Shown here: positions 38,457 through 48,155 of the stretch, piece after piece
How the letters are laid out: each line of letters starts with the position of its first letter
Numbering within the stretch: the first letter of the stretch is position 1
Assembly (NCBI GenBank): GCA_041920215.1
Contig: JAYRSJ010000004.1
Span: 124,001 to 188,000 of the forward strand
DNA length: 64,000 nt
Origin: JAYRSJ01 sp041920215
GTDB lineage: Bacteria > Pseudomonadota > Gammaproteobacteria > Burkholderiales > Burkholderiaceae_C
Direction: 5' to 3'
The notes under the pieces: generated by a model
Databases searched by the model: none
What the model was told of the DNA's origin: nothing
The model's input: the letters and a program-made list of their open reading frames with translations, nothing else
Position numbers and translations under genes: made by a program

Positions 38457-41400
38457 TCAATTCCTGCTGTCCGAGGCCGCCGGGGCCTCGGCCGTGGGCT
38501 TGCGCTCCACCCGCTCGACCTTGGGATCGCTCCAGCTGCCGCTGACCAGGAACTCGCGGGTATTGGCCGCCATCATCGGCTTGCGCAGCAGCAGCTGGGC
38601 CAAGAAGGTGCCCAGGCCCACCGCCGGATTGATCGCCGCATAGGCCAGCGAGGCGCCGCCGGCATTGATCTCGGGCACCACCAGCACCCGCAGCTGCTGG
38701 GTTTCGCGGGCCAGATCGGTGCTGCCCTCCATCAGCACCGCCGCCTGCAGGCCGTTCATGCGCAGGTTCTGGCTGCTGGCCACACCGCGCTCGATGCTGA
38801 CATCGCCGCCGAAACCGTCGAAGGCAAAGCCCTCGCTGAACACATCGCGGAAGTCCAGGAGCAGCCGGCGCGGCAGCGACTGCAGGCTCAGCACGCCCAG
38901 CAGCCGCGCCACGCCCGGCTCGGCCTGCAGGAACTGGCCGGCATCCAGCGCGATCGTGAGCTTGCCGCTCATGCTGGGGTAGTCCGGGCTCAGCGGCGAG
39001 CCGGTCCAGCCCAGCTGGCCGGCCAGCTGCCCCTTGCCGCCGCGCAAGACCCGACCCTGGCCCAGGCGCTCGAGCAGATTGCCGGCATCGGCCACCTCCA
39101 GCTTCCAGTCGAACTCGGTACGGCGCCGGCCCTGGGCCTCGGCCAGCCATTCGCCGCTGGCGCTGAGCAGCGCATCGGGATGCTTGAGGCTGAGGCGCTT
39201 CAGGCGCCAGTCGCGCGCCTGCGCCAGCGCTTCCACCTCCAGCCGGCCCAGGCGCTTGCCGCGCAGCTCGAAATCGTCCACCACGATGTCCAGCGCCGGC
39301 ACGCTGCCGCTGCCGGCGGCGGGCTCGCTGAGCAGCTGGCTGACGCTGTCGGCCTCGCTCTTGGGCAGGGACAGGCGGGCCAGGCGCGCATAGAGCTGGC
39401 CGGGCAGCGCGCCCTGGCCGGGCCGGTACTGCAGATAGCCGCTGAGCTGCTGGGCCTCCAGCGTGGCCCGCCACAGCCCGCCCTCGCGCGAGAGCCCGGC
39501 CACCAGCTGGTTCAGGGCGCGTCCGCCCAGGCGCAGGCTCTGGGCGCGCAGCGCGATCACATCGGGCGCATAGCCCCCGCCCTCGATCACGCCGGCCCCG
39601 CCCTCGCCGAGCAGATGCTGGGCCGCCAGCTGCCAGGCATCCAGATCCAGCGTCGCCGGATTGGCCTGCAGACGCACGCCCTGGGCCGGCAGCGGCGGCA
39701 GGCTGTCCTGCAAGGCCAGCGCGCCGCTCAGCACCCGCGGCGTGGCGCCGCTGGTATCGCGCAGGTAGCGCGCCTGCAGCACGCTGCCCAGCTCCAGGCG
39801 CAGCTCGTCGCGGCCACCGCCGGCCGCCAGGCTGGTCTGCAGGCGCAGCGGCAGCTGGGCCTCGGCCTCCTTGCGCAGCGGGGCCGGCAGGTCCAGGCCC
39901 AGGCCCTGCAGCGTGCTGCTGAGGTTGATCTCGCTGGCGCCGCCCTCCTTGATCGCCAGCTGCAGCCGGTAGGCGGTCTGGCCGCTCAGCGAGCGCGCCA
40001 GCCGGGCCGGCAGACCCAGCTCACCGGCCCGGCGCAGCGCCTCGGCCGTGATCTGGCCCTGGCCGCTGAAGCGCAGGCTGCCGTCGCGCTGGCTGGCGCC
40101 GTCGAAGGTGGCCTCGCCGCCCAGGATGCGGGCGCTGCCGGCCTGCAGGCTGAAGTGCTTGCGGTCGAACTCGATGCGCGCGCGCGCATTGCTGAACAGC
40201 GGCAGCTCGGGCTGCAGGCGCAGCTCATTGCCCAGCAGCTGGACCTGGCCCTTGACCGTGGCCTGGTCCACATCGGCCAGCGGTATCTGCAGCGACAGCC
40301 TGAGGCTGGCCGGGCCGCTGCCCTGGGCCTGGGCCAGGCCGGCGCCTATCCAGGCCCCCACCGGCGAGGCGCGCACAAAGCCCAGCAGCTCGCCCAGGCC
40401 GCCGCGGCCCTGGCCCTCCAGCGCCAGCACCTGCTTGTTGATCAGATCGGCGATACCGCCATTGACCTGGCTGAGCTCATAGCCCATCACGCGGGCGCGG
40501 CCGTTGCGGATCTGCATCGCGCCGCGATCGAAGATCAGATCGGCCGAGACCCGGTCCATCATCGGCCAGGGCGAGTTCCAGGCCGGCTCGGTGGCGGTGG
40601 CCGGCCAGCTGGGCACATAGGCCAGCTCCACCCCTTCGGCGCGCGCCGCGATGCGGAACTGGCCCTGGGGCGAGCGGTCGAAGGGGAAGTCCCAGAGATC
40701 GCCGCGCACCCGGAAGCTGATATTGCGCGCCTCGCCCGAACGCACCGCATGGCGCACATAGTCGCGCGCATCCTGCCCGATGCCCAGCGGCAGATAGCGC
40801 ACCACCCGCACCGCGTCGGCGCGCTCCAGGCGGCCGCTCATGTCCAGCTGGCCCGGGAAGCGCTTGCCACGGCCGGGTGCCGCATCGCTGCCCTGCCCGG
40901 TGCGCCAGACCGCCTGCAGCTCGCCGCTGACATCGGGGCTGACCAGGCGGGCATCGCTGACCTTGAGCTCGACCAGCGGCAGCTGGCCGGCGCGCGCATC
41001 GATGCGCCAGTCCAGCTGCGCCTGCAGCTGCTCGAAGGGCAGCTGCGGCTCCTCGAAGACGCCCGGGAAATCGAGCTGGCCCTGGGCCAGGCGCAGCCGC
41101 GCCGCGCCGCCGCGCTCGCTGGCCTCCAGCTCGATGGCAGCGCCGGCCAAGCCGGGGCGCCCGATCTCCTCGGCCACCGCAGCCGGCTTGGCGCGCAGGC
41201 TCAGATCGCTCAGGCTCGCCTTGACCCGGTAGCTGGCGGGCGCCGCGATCGCACCGCTCCAGCGCGCCTGCAGATTGCGCACCTGGCCCTGCGGCGCCAG
41301 CTCGTCCAGCAGCTGGCGCTGGCTTTCGGCCAGCGGCAGGCGGCTGGCGATCTGGGCCATCAGGGCCAGGTCCAGCTGCTGGGCCTGGAGCTCGCCGCCG

Positions 41401-42491
41401 CCGGCGCTGCCGGCCGCCTCGCGGATCTGCACCGACCAGTCGGAGCGCGGCCACACCAGGCCGTCAGCGCCCTCGAAACCGAGCTGGCTGGCGCTGAGCT
41501 TGTAGCCGCCGGGCTGGCGCTGCAGGGCCAGCCGCCCCTCGATGCGGGCCAGGTCCAGCGCCTCCATGCCCGCGCCCAGGCGCAGGCGCACCGCACGCAG
41601 GCCCAGGTCCAGCGTCGCGCCCTGGGCCTGGCCCTTGCCGATGTCCAGCCAGGCGCGCAGCGCGCCATCGCCCTCGCTGAGCTCGAAGGGCAGATCGAGG
41701 TAGCGGCGCAGCTCGCGCACATCGGCGCGCGGCAGCTCGGCATAGAGCTGGCCGCTCCAGTGGCGCAGCTCGCCGGGTCGGCGCAGCAGCGACTGGCTGA
41801 AGCGGCCGCGCAGGCTGAAGCGCTGGCCCCAGGCCGGCGGCGGGCTGGCGTCCAGGCGCAGCTCGTGGCGGCGCAGGCCGTTGCGCATCAGCAGGTCCAG
41901 CTCGGCCAGCTCCAGCGGCGGCGCCTGGCGCGCCTCGTCCACCCAGCGCAGCCGGCCGCGACGGATCACGAACTCGTGCTGGGCGAAGAACCAGTCGGCC
42001 AGCGCGTCGCCGCTGGCGGCGTCGCCACCGGCGCCCATGTCCAGACCGGCGACGAAGATGCGGCCCTGGGCATCGCGGCGTATCTCCAGCTGGGGCGACT
42101 CGATCAGCAGCTGCTCGAAGCGCAGCTCCAGGGCCAGCATCGAGCGTGCCGACAGCGCCGCCACCACCCGCGGCAGGCGCAGCGCCTCGCGCCCGCCGGC
42201 GTCGTGCAGACGCACCTCGTCCAGCTCCAGCGCGGGAATCCAGCCGCCCGAGCGCACCGCGATCCGGCCTATGCGCAACTCCAGACCCAGGCCTTGTGAG
42301 GCCATGCGTTCGAGTTGCGGACGCCAATCATTGATGTGCGGCAGAATCGCCCAGTGCAAGACCAGCCAGGCCAGCAGCATCAGGCCCCATAGCAGCAGCA
42401 GCAGCATGAGCGCCCAGCGCAACACCGCAGTCAGCCAGCGAATGGGAGTGAGCGTGAGGCGCCCTGCCAAGGATCTTGCGGTGGACAACAT
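38457..42491 (-). CDS. yhdP: YhdP-family AsmA-like lipid-transport protein
   Basis: A 1344-residue inner-membrane-anchored protein with one N-terminal helix (LRWALMLLLLLWGLMLLAWLVLHW) and a very long periplasmic body of beta-strand repeats, as in the AsmA-like/YhdP family that bridges the envelope and moves phospholipids to the outer membrane. The C-terminal part (GVLSLQSLPRRLLLDFRDVFSEGFAFD and LRVLVVPEINAGGASLAYAAINPAVGLGTF) is the characteristic YhdP end. It is divergent from glnE, with 135 bp between the starts. Confidence 0.94.
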   Translation of the reverse strand: MLSTARSLAGRLTLTPIRWLTAVLRWALMLLLLLWGLMLLAWLVLHWAILPHINDWRPQLERMASQGLGLELRIGRIAVRSGGWIPALELDEVRLHDAGGREALRLPRVVAALSARSMLALELRFEQLLIESPQLEIRRDAQGRIFVAGLDMGAGGDAASGDALADWFFAQHEFVIRRGRLRWVDEARQAPPLELAELDLLMRNGLRRHELRLDASPPPAWGQRFSLRGRFSQSLLRRPGELRHWSGQLYAELPRADVRELRRYLDLPFELSEGDGALRAWLDIGKGQAQGATLDLGLRAVRLRLGAGMEALDLARIEGRLALQRQPGGYKLSASQLGFEGADGLVWPRSDWSVQIREAAGSAGGGELQAQQLDLALMAQIASRLPLAESQRQLLDELAPQGQVRNLQARWSGAIAAPASYRVKASLSDLSLRAKPAAVAEEIGRPGLAGAAIELEASERGGAARLRLAQGQLDFPGVFEEPQLPFEQLQAQLDWRIDARAGQLPLVELKVSDARLVSPDVSGELQAVWRTGQGSDAAPGRGKRFPGQLDMSGRLERADAVRVVRYLPLGIGQDARDYVRHAVRSGEARNISFRVRGDLWDFPFDRSPQGQFRIAARAEGVELAYVPSWPATATEPAWNSPWPMMDRVSADLIFDRGAMQIRNGRARVMGYELSQVNGGIADLINKQVLALEGQGRGGLGELLGFVRASPVGAWIGAGLAQAQGSGPASLRLSLQIPLADVDQATVKGQVQLLGNELRLQPELPLFSNARARIEFDRKHFSLQAGSARILGGEATFDGASQRDGSLRFSGQGQITAEALRRAGELGLPARLARSLSGQTAYRLQLAIKEGGASEINLSSTLQGLGLDLPAPLRKEAEAQLPLRLQTSLAAGGGRDELRLELGSVLQARYLRDTSGATPRVLSGALALQDSLPPLPAQGVRLQANPATLDLDAWQLAAQHLLGEGGAGVIEGGGYAPDVIALRAQSLRLGGRALNQLVAGLSREGGLWRATLEAQQLSGYLQYRPGQGALPGQLYARLARLSLPKSEADSVSQLLSEPAAGSGSVPALDIVVDDFELRGKRLGRLEVEALAQARDWRLKRLSLKHPDALLSASGEWLAEAQGRRRTEFDWKLEVADAGNLLERLGQGRVLRGGKGQLAGQLGWTGSPLSPDYPSMSGKLTIALDAGQFLQAEPGVARLLGVLSLQSLPRRLLLDFRDVFSEGFAFDGFGGDVSIERGVASSQNLRMNGLQAAVLMEGSTDLARETQQLRVLVVPEINAGGASLAYAAINPAVGLGTFLAQLLLRKPMMAANTREFLVSGSWSDPKVERVERKPTAEAPAASDSRN

Positions 42492-42626
42492 GTACGGGGA
42501 GCGCTCGACGTGGAGCTGGAAACCATGAAACCGTTGCGCCTGCGCAAGATCCTCATGGCTCCTGCCCGCAACGCAGCACTACGCTCCCAGGTTGGCCGGA
42601 AATCTAGCACAGCGCATTGACGGTAA

Positions 42627-45386
42627 ATGAGCCAGGCCGAGCATTCTTTGCAGACCGCAACAATCCCCCCCGCCCCTTGCGCGGAGGCCGCCCACAGCCG
42701 TTTCGTGCAGCGCGTGCGGCGACGCTACGAGGCCGAGCTCGCGCTGCTGCCGCCGGGCCAGCCCGACCGGGCCGCGATCGAGGCCCTGGTGGCCACGCTG
42801 CGCGAGCGTGGCCGGCCGCTGGCCAGCGCACTGCGGGTCGCGCGCCAGCTGGTGCTGGAACGCCTGGCGGTGCTGGACATCGAGCAGGGTGCGCCGATGC
42901 CGGCCATCACCGCGGTGATGACCTGGCTGGCCGAGGTCAGCCTGTGCGCCGCGCTGGCGCAGGCGCGCCTGGAGTTGGACGCCCAGCATGGCGAGCCGCG
43001 CAACGCAGCCGGCGAGCGCATCGCCTTCTGGGTGCTGGGCATGGGCAAGCTGGGCGGGCGTGAGCTGAATGTCTCGTCCGACATCGACCTGATCTATGTC
43101 TACGACGACGAGGGCCAGACCGACGGCCGTCTGCCGATCAGCGCCCATGAGTATTTCGTGCGGGTGGCCAAGAAGCTGACCCTGCTGATCGACGAGGTCA
43201 ACGAGGACGGCCAGGTCTTCCGTGTCGACCTGGCGCTGCGGCCCAATGGCAACTCGGGCCCTCCGGTGGTGAGTCTGGCGATGCTGGAGGAATATTTCCT
43301 GGTGCAGGGTCGCGAGTGGGAACGCTTTGCCTGGCTCAAGAGCCGGGTGGTGGCGCCGCTGGAGGCGCTCAGCGACGGCAGCGCACTGGCGCTGCGCTCG
43401 CTGGTGACGCCCTTCGTCTACCGCAAGTATCTGGACTACGGCGTCTTCGAGGGCCTGCGCCAGCTGCACCGCAAGATCCGCGACGAGGCCCAGCGTCGCG
43501 CCGCCGGCCGCCCGGAGCGGGCCAACGATGTGAAGCTCTCGCGCGGCGGCATCCGGGAGATCGAGTTCACCGTGCAGCTGCTGCAGGTGGTGCGCGGCGG
43601 CCAGTTCCCCGAGATCCGCACCCGCTCCACCGTCAAGGCCCTGGGCCGGCTGGCCGCGCGTGGCCTGATGAAGCCCGAGACCGCGGACAAGCTGGCCGCG
43701 GCCTACGACTTTCTGCGCCGGGTCGAGCACCGCATCCAGTTCCTCGACGATCAGCAGACCCACTGCCTGCCCTCGGCCGACGAGGATCTGCTGTGGATTG
43801 CCCGCAGCCTGGGCCTGCGCTGCCAGCGCGAGAGCTGCGAGCTGCTGGACCGGCTGTGCGAGGTGCGCGAGCTGGTGGCCACCGAGTTCGACGCGCTGCT
43901 GCACGACGGCCAGGCACCCAAGCCCAATGCCTGCCGCAACGGCCAGTGCGGCGGCCCGCCACTGCCCATCGATGCCGAGGAGTTCCTCGACAAGCTGCCG
44001 CCCGAGCTGGCCGAGCCGGTGCGGCGCTGGGCGGCCCAGCCGCGCGTCCAGGCCCTGCGCGAGGAGTCGCGGCTGCGCCTGGCCAAGCTGGTGGGCCGGG
44101 CGGCGGCGGCGGTCAAGGAAGAGGCCTGCAGCATGGACGCGGCACTGCGCTTCGTCGACTGGGTCGAGCCCCTGCTGCGGCGCGAGAGCTATCTGGCCCT
44201 GCTGGTCGAGCGCCCTTCGGTGCAGACCCGGCTGCTGCGCCTGCTGGGCCTGGCGCGCTGGCCGATGCGCTATCTGATGGCGCATCCGGGCGTGATCGAC
44301 GAGCTGGCCGATGCCCGGCTGCTCAGCGAGCGCTTCGACGGCAGCGCCTATCTGGCCGATCTGCAGGCCCGAGAGGCCGCCTGGGGCCGCTCGGGCGAGG
44401 CCGACGAGGAAGCGCTGCTGGACACGCTGCGCCGCGCCCACCATGCCGAGGTCTTCCGCACCCTGGTGCGTGATGTCGAGGGGCATATCACGGTGGAGCA
44501 GGTGGCCGACGAGCTCTCGGCCCTGGCCGACGCGACGCTGCAGGCCGCGATCCAATGGGCCTGGGCCCGCCACAAGCAGGCCCACCGGCCGGCCCCGCGG
44601 CTGGCGGTGATCGCCTACGGCAAGCTCGGCGGCAAGGAGCTGGGCTACGGCGGCGATCTGGATGTGGTCTTCCTGTTCGACGATGCCGACGACAACGCGC
44701 CCGAGGTCTACGGCAGCTTCGTGCGGCGCCTGATTACCTGGCTGACGCTGCGCACCTCGGCCGGCGAACTCTTCGACATCGACACCGCGCTGCGGCCCAA
44801 CGGCAACTCGGGCCTGCTGGTGACCTCGATGCAGTCCTTCGAGAACTACCAGACCGGCCGCGGCAGCAATACCGCCTGGACCTGGGAGCATCAGGCCATC
44901 ACACGGGCACGCTTCTGCGCCGGCGACGCCGAGCTGGCCGGGCGCTTCGAGAGCGTGCGCCGCGCGGTGCTGACCGCGCCGCGTGATGCCGCCGCGCTGC
45001 GCCAGGAGGTGCAGGCCATGCGCGCGAAGGTGCGCGAGGCGCGGCCGGTGCGGGCCGGCCAGTTCGACGTCAAGCACAGCCCCGGCGGCATGATGGACGC
45101 CGAGTTCGCGCTGCAGTACCTGCTGCTGCTGCACTCGCGCGCCCACCCCGAGTTGCTGGCCAATGCCGGCGCGATCGCGCTGCTGCAGCGCTGCGAGGAT
45201 GCCGGCCTGCTGCCGGCCGGCGTGGGCCATGCGGCGGCCGATGCCTACCGCGAGCTGCGCCGGGTGCAGCACCGTGCGCGGCTCGACGAGCAGCCCACTG
45301 CGCTGGCCGAGGACCGCCTGGCCGCGCTGGACCTGGCGCGCCACCGCGACGCGGTGCTGGCGCTGTGGCGCACGGTATTCGGCTGA
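42627..45386 (+). CDS. glnE: Glutamine synthetase adenylyltransferase / adenylyl-removing enzyme
   Basis: A 919-residue bifunctional enzyme that adenylylates and deadenylylates glutamine synthetase under control of PII. The two nucleotidyltransferase domains are both visible: GMGKLGGRELNVSSDIDLIYVY at about 140 and AYGKLGGKELGYGGDLDVVFLF at about 665, each with GGxEL...DxD, and each followed by DxALRPNGNSG. This is close to the usual length of about 945. ATG 42627 has only a weak purine-rich leader. The stop overlaps the rhombosortase start. Confidence 0.96.
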   Translation: MSQAEHSLQTATIPPAPCAEAAHSRFVQRVRRRYEAELALLPPGQPDRAAIEALVATLRERGRPLASALRVARQLVLERLAVLDIEQGAPMPAITAVMTWLAEVSLCAALAQARLELDAQHGEPRNAAGERIAFWVLGMGKLGGRELNVSSDIDLIYVYDDEGQTDGRLPISAHEYFVRVAKKLTLLIDEVNEDGQVFRVDLALRPNGNSGPPVVSLAMLEEYFLVQGREWERFAWLKSRVVAPLEALSDGSALALRSLVTPFVYRKYLDYGVFEGLRQLHRKIRDEAQRRAAGRPERANDVKLSRGGIREIEFTVQLLQVVRGGQFPEIRTRSTVKALGRLAARGLMKPETADKLAAAYDFLRRVEHRIQFLDDQQTHCLPSADEDLLWIARSLGLRCQRESCELLDRLCEVRELVATEFDALLHDGQAPKPNACRNGQCGGPPLPIDAEEFLDKLPPELAEPVRRWAAQPRVQALREESRLRLAKLVGRAAAAVKEEACSMDAALRFVDWVEPLLRRESYLALLVERPSVQTRLLRLLGLARWPMRYLMAHPGVIDELADARLLSERFDGSAYLADLQAREAAWGRSGEADEEALLDTLRRAHHAEVFRTLVRDVEGHITVEQVADELSALADATLQAAIQWAWARHKQAHRPAPRLAVIAYGKLGGKELGYGGDLDVVFLFDDADDNAPEVYGSFVRRLITWLTLRTSAGELFDIDTALRPNGNSGLLVTSMQSFENYQTGRGSNTAWTWEHQAITRARFCAGDAELAGRFESVRRAVLTAPRDAAALRQEVQAMRAKVREARPVRAGQFDVKHSPGGMMDAEFALQYLLLLHSRAHPELLANAGAIALLQRCEDAGLLPAGVGHAAADAYRELRRVQHRARLDEQPTALAEDRLAALDLARHRDAVLALWRTVFG

Positions 45387-45973
45387 GCGCCTGGAGCGCG
45401 CTGGCGCTGGGGCTGGCGCTCGGCGCCCTGCTGGCCTGGCCGCTGCCGCGCGCGGGGCTCGACTGGCAGCCCACGCTGGCCGCCAGCGCGCCCTGGCGTG
45501 CCTGGAGCGCCGCCTTTGTGCACTGGAGCACCCAGCACCTGCTGGCCAATCTGGCCGGCTGCGCGGCGCTGCTGCTGCTGGGACGCGCCGCCGCGCTGCC
45601 CGGGCGCTGCGCCTGGGCCTGGGCGCTGGCCTGGCCGCTGAGCCATTGGGGCCTGCTGCTGCGCCCCGAGCTGGCGCATTACGGCGGCCTGTCCGGCGTG
45701 CTGCATGCGGGCGTGGCGGTGGCGGCGCTGGAGCTGCTGCTGCGGCGCCGCGGCAGGCAACGCAGCATCGGCGCGCTGATCGCACTGGGTCTGGCGCTGA
45801 AGCTGGCACTGGAAGACCCGCTGGGGCCGGCGCTGCAGACGGTGGCCGGCTGGGATATCGCGCTGGCGCCCTTCGCCCACCTCAGCGGCGCGCTCAGCGG
45901 CCTGCTCGCCGGTGCGATCTGTGCGCTGGCCCCGCAGGCCCTGGCCGCCTGGCGGGGAGCGCGCCGGGCATGA
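45365..45973 (+). CDS. rrtA: Rhombosortase (rhomboid-family GlyGly-CTERM protease)
   Basis: A 202-residue intramembrane serine protease with about six hydrophobic segments. FVHWSTQHLLANLAG is the N-terminal rhombosortase motif; HYGGLSGVLHAG has the GxSG active-site Ser110 and the extra His114 typical of this branch; and FAHLSGALSGLLAG supplies His172 for the dyad. Rhombosortases process proteins ending in a GlyGly-CTERM tail, and the subtilase at 9044-10861 is a fitting substrate. The only plausible start is GTG 45365, 22 bases inside glnE, so expression is coupled to it. Confidence 0.85.
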   Translation: MAHGIRLSAWSALALGLALGALLAWPLPRAGLDWQPTLAASAPWRAWSAAFVHWSTQHLLANLAGCAALLLLGRAAALPGRCAWAWALAWPLSHWGLLLRPELAHYGGLSGVLHAGVAVAALELLLRRRGRQRSIGALIALGLALKLALEDPLGPALQTVAGWDIALAPFAHLSGALSGLLAGAICALAPQALAAWRGARRA

Positions 45974-45980
45974 TGGCCGC

Positions 45981-46877
45981 ATGAGCCACGCCCGCCACGA
46001 ACACCTGGACCGTTTCGCGATCGCCCTGCTGCTGGTCTGCTGCCTGCTGTGGGGACTCAACCAGGTGGCGGTCAAGGCGGCGCTGAGCGAGCTGGGCCCG
46101 CTGTGGCAGGCGGGGCTGCGCTCGCTGGGTGCTGCCGCGCTGGTGGCGCTGTGGGCGGCCTGGCGCGGCATCAAGCTGTTCGAGCGCGACGGCAGCCTGC
46201 GCGGCGGCCTGCTGGCCGGCAGCCTGTTCGGCCTGGAGTTCGCCTGCATCTTCGTGGGCCTGCAATACACCAGCGCCTCGCGCATGGTGGTCTTCATCTA
46301 TCTGAGCCCCTTTGTCGTGGCCCTGGGCATGCCGCTGATCGCGCGCAGCGAACGGCTCAATCTGCGCCAGGGCGCGGGCCTCGCGATGGCTTTCGCCGCG
46401 GTGGCCTGGGCCTTTGCCGAGGGTTTCAGCCAACGCAGCGGCCATCCGCAGCAATGGCTGGGCGATGCGCTGGGCCTGCTGGCCGCGCTGCTGTGGGGTG
46501 GCACGACGCTGGCGATACGGGCCACCCGGCTGTCGGCGGCCAGCGCCGAGAAGACCCTGCTCTACCAGCTGGGCGTCTCGGGCCTGGGCCTGAGCCTGGC
46601 CGCGCTGCTGCTGGGCCAACCCCTGCATCTGGATTGGTCGGCCTGGCTGCTGGGCCTGATGGGTTTCCAGACGGTGGTCGTCAGCTTCGCCAGCTATCTG
46701 GCCTGGTTCTGGCTGGTGCGCCATTACCCGGCCACCCGCCTGGCCAGCTTCACGCTGAGCACGCCGCTGTTCGGCCTGCTGGCCGGCGTGGTACTGCTGG
46801 GCGAGCCCATCACCGCGCGCCTGCTGCTGGCGCTGGCGGCGCTGAGCCTGGGGGTGCTGCTGGTCAACAAGCGCTGA
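45981..46877 (+). CDS. EamA/DMT-family permease
   Basis: A 298-residue inner-membrane transporter of ten helices made from two EamA repeats: CLLWGLNQVAVKAALSELGPLWQAGLRS opens the first, and LGLLAALLWGGTTLAIRAT opens the second. Members export amino acids, nucleotides or other metabolites; the substrate is not readable. ATG 45981 lies 7 bp after the rhombosortase stop, so it is probably the third gene of a glnE transcript. Confidence 0.9.
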   Translation: MSHARHEHLDRFAIALLLVCCLLWGLNQVAVKAALSELGPLWQAGLRSLGAAALVALWAAWRGIKLFERDGSLRGGLLAGSLFGLEFACIFVGLQYTSASRMVVFIYLSPFVVALGMPLIARSERLNLRQGAGLAMAFAAVAWAFAEGFSQRSGHPQQWLGDALGLLAALLWGGTTLAIRATRLSAASAEKTLLYQLGVSGLGLSLAALLLGQPLHLDWSAWLLGLMGFQTVVVSFASYLAWFWLVRHYPATRLASFTLSTPLFGLLAGVVLLGEPITARLLLALAALSLGVLLVNKR

Positions 46878-46985
46878 CGGGCAGGAAAGCGAGGCGGACC
46901 TGTCGCCCCGGTGCCAGCCGGCGCCACCGCGCTGCGCCTAGACTGCCGCCCTGCCCCCCAATAAACCCCACGGAGACTTCCCACC

Positions 46986-47651
46986 ATGACGATCACTCTT
47001 TGCGGCTTCTCGCTCAGCAACTACTACAACAAGGTCAAGCTGGCCCTGCTGGAAAAGGCCATCCCCTTCCAGGAGGAGCTGGTGATGACCAAGAGCGCCG
47101 ACGAGGCGGTGCTGGCCTGCACGCCGCTGGGCAAGGTGCCATTCATACGCACCGAGCAGGGCGCGCTGTGCGAGAGCCAGGTGATCATGGAATATCTGGA
47201 GGCGGCCTACCCGGCCGTGCCGCTGCTGCCGGCCGATCCCTTCGCCGCCGCCAAGGTGCGCGAGCTGACGACCTTCATCGAGCTGCATCTGGAGTTGGTG
47301 GCGCGCGAGCTCTACGGCCAGGCCTTCTTTGGCGGCAGCTGCAGCGAGGCCAACAAGGAGCGGGTGCACAAGCTGCTGGTCAAGAACATCGCCGCCTTCA
47401 AGCGCCTGGCGCGTTTCTCGCCCTATATCGCCGGCGAGCAGTTCACGATGGCTGACTGCGCCGCCTGGGTCAGCCTGCCCCTGGTGGCCCTGGCCAGCAA
47501 ATCGGTGTTGGGCGAGGACCTGCTGGCTGCGGCCGGCATCGACTGGAAGCCCTATGTGAAGCTGATCGGCGAGCGCCCCGCCGCCCAGAAGGTGACGGCC
47601 GACCGCAAGGCCGACCAGGACCGCGCCGCCGAGCTGGCCAAGCGCGGCTGA
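46986..47651 (+). CDS. Glutathione S-transferase family protein
   Basis: A 221-residue protein with an N-terminal thioredoxin-like domain (LCGFSLSNYYNKVKLALLEKAIPFQEE, GKVPFI with the cis-Pro, ESQVIMEYLE) and an alpha-helical C-terminal domain. The Ser/Tyr region SLSNYYNK marks the likely glutathione-activating position. A detoxification or thiol-transfer role is general to the family. GGAG lies 12 bp before ATG 46986. Confidence 0.92.
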   Translation: MTITLCGFSLSNYYNKVKLALLEKAIPFQEELVMTKSADEAVLACTPLGKVPFIRTEQGALCESQVIMEYLEAAYPAVPLLPADPFAAAKVRELTTFIELHLELVARELYGQAFFGGSCSEANKERVHKLLVKNIAAFKRLARFSPYIAGEQFTMADCAAWVSLPLVALASKSVLGEDLLAAAGIDWKPYVKLIGERPAAQKVTADRKADQDRAAELAKRG

Positions 47652-47653
47652 GG

Positions 47654-47691
47654 GACGGGGGCTGCCGCCGGGCCGTGGCGGCGGCCCCGTC
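47654..47691 (+). terminator. Strong hairpin after the GST gene
   Basis: GACGGGG/CCCCGTC plus an inner GCCGCC/GGCGGC stem directly after the GST stop. No T run follows, so it may act as a pausing or mRNA-end hairpin and not as a complete intrinsic terminator. Confidence 0.4.
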
Positions 47692-47733
47692 GTGCAGTTC
47701 ATCCCCCGATTTGTGCAGACTGTCATGCCCCGC

Positions 47734-47784
47734 TTGGGCGGCGGCGGGGCTGTTGTTATGGTGTGCTACATCAGCAACACAGCA
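47734..47784 (+). promoter_or_regulatory. Promoter with overlapping YtrA-type operator
   Basis: TTGGGC (47734-47739) and TATGGT (47757-47762) are spaced by 17 bases, a fair sigma-70 promoter. An imperfect inverted repeat TGGTGTGCT-N8-AACACAGCA (47759-47784, 7 of 9 pairs) overlaps the -10 box. The GntR/YtrA gene starts 21 bp further on, so autorepression by that protein is the simplest reading. Confidence 0.6.
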
Positions 47785-47804
47785 GGCCTCTGGCCCTCAC
47801 CACC

Positions 47805-48155
47805 ATGCACAGCTGGAATGACAACTCGCCGATCTACCAGCAGCTGGCCGACCAACTGGCCACCCAGCTGCTGGATGGCAGCCCGCCCGAGGGCGAGGCC
47901 CTGCCCTCGGTGCGCAATCTCGCAAGCCACTACCTGATCAACCCGCTGACCGTCAGTCGTGCGCTGCAGGCGCTGGTGGACAACGGCCTGGTGGAGAGCC
48001 GCCGCGGCCTGGGCATGTATGTGCGCGAGGGTGCACGCCAACGCCTGCTGCGCGCCGAGCGCGAACAGTTCCTGCAAAAGGAATGGCCGACCCTGCGCGC
48101 CAAGCTGCGCCGCCTGGGGCTGGAAGCCAAGGATCTGAACTGGGACCTGCAATGA
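47805..48155 (+). CDS. GntR-family regulator, YtrA subfamily
   Basis: A 116-residue repressor with an N-terminal winged helix (NDNSPIYQQLADQLATQLLDG and LPSVRNLASHYLINPLTVSRALQALVDNGLVESRRGLGMYV) and only a short helical tail for dimerisation, the YtrA layout. These regulators control neighbouring ABC transporters and are often released by cell-envelope stress or antibiotics. The stop overlaps the ABC ATPase start (ATGA). ATG 47805 is preferred over an upstream ATG at 47763, which would lie inside the operator. Confidence 0.92.
   Translation: MHSWNDNSPIYQQLADQLATQLLDGSPPEGEALPSVRNLASHYLINPLTVSRALQALVDNGLVESRRGLGMYVREGARQRLLRAEREQFLQKEWPTLRAKLRRLGLEAKDLNWDLQ

Noticed and set aside
38112..42299. 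A 1395-codon open frame on the plus strand opposite yhdP
   Set aside because: Ala/Gln/Arg-rich with no domain; yhdP on the minus strand explains the region fully.
42579..45809. A 1076-codon open frame on the minus strand opposite glnE
   Set aside because: No recognisable domain, and glnE's two catalytic motifs are on the plus strand.
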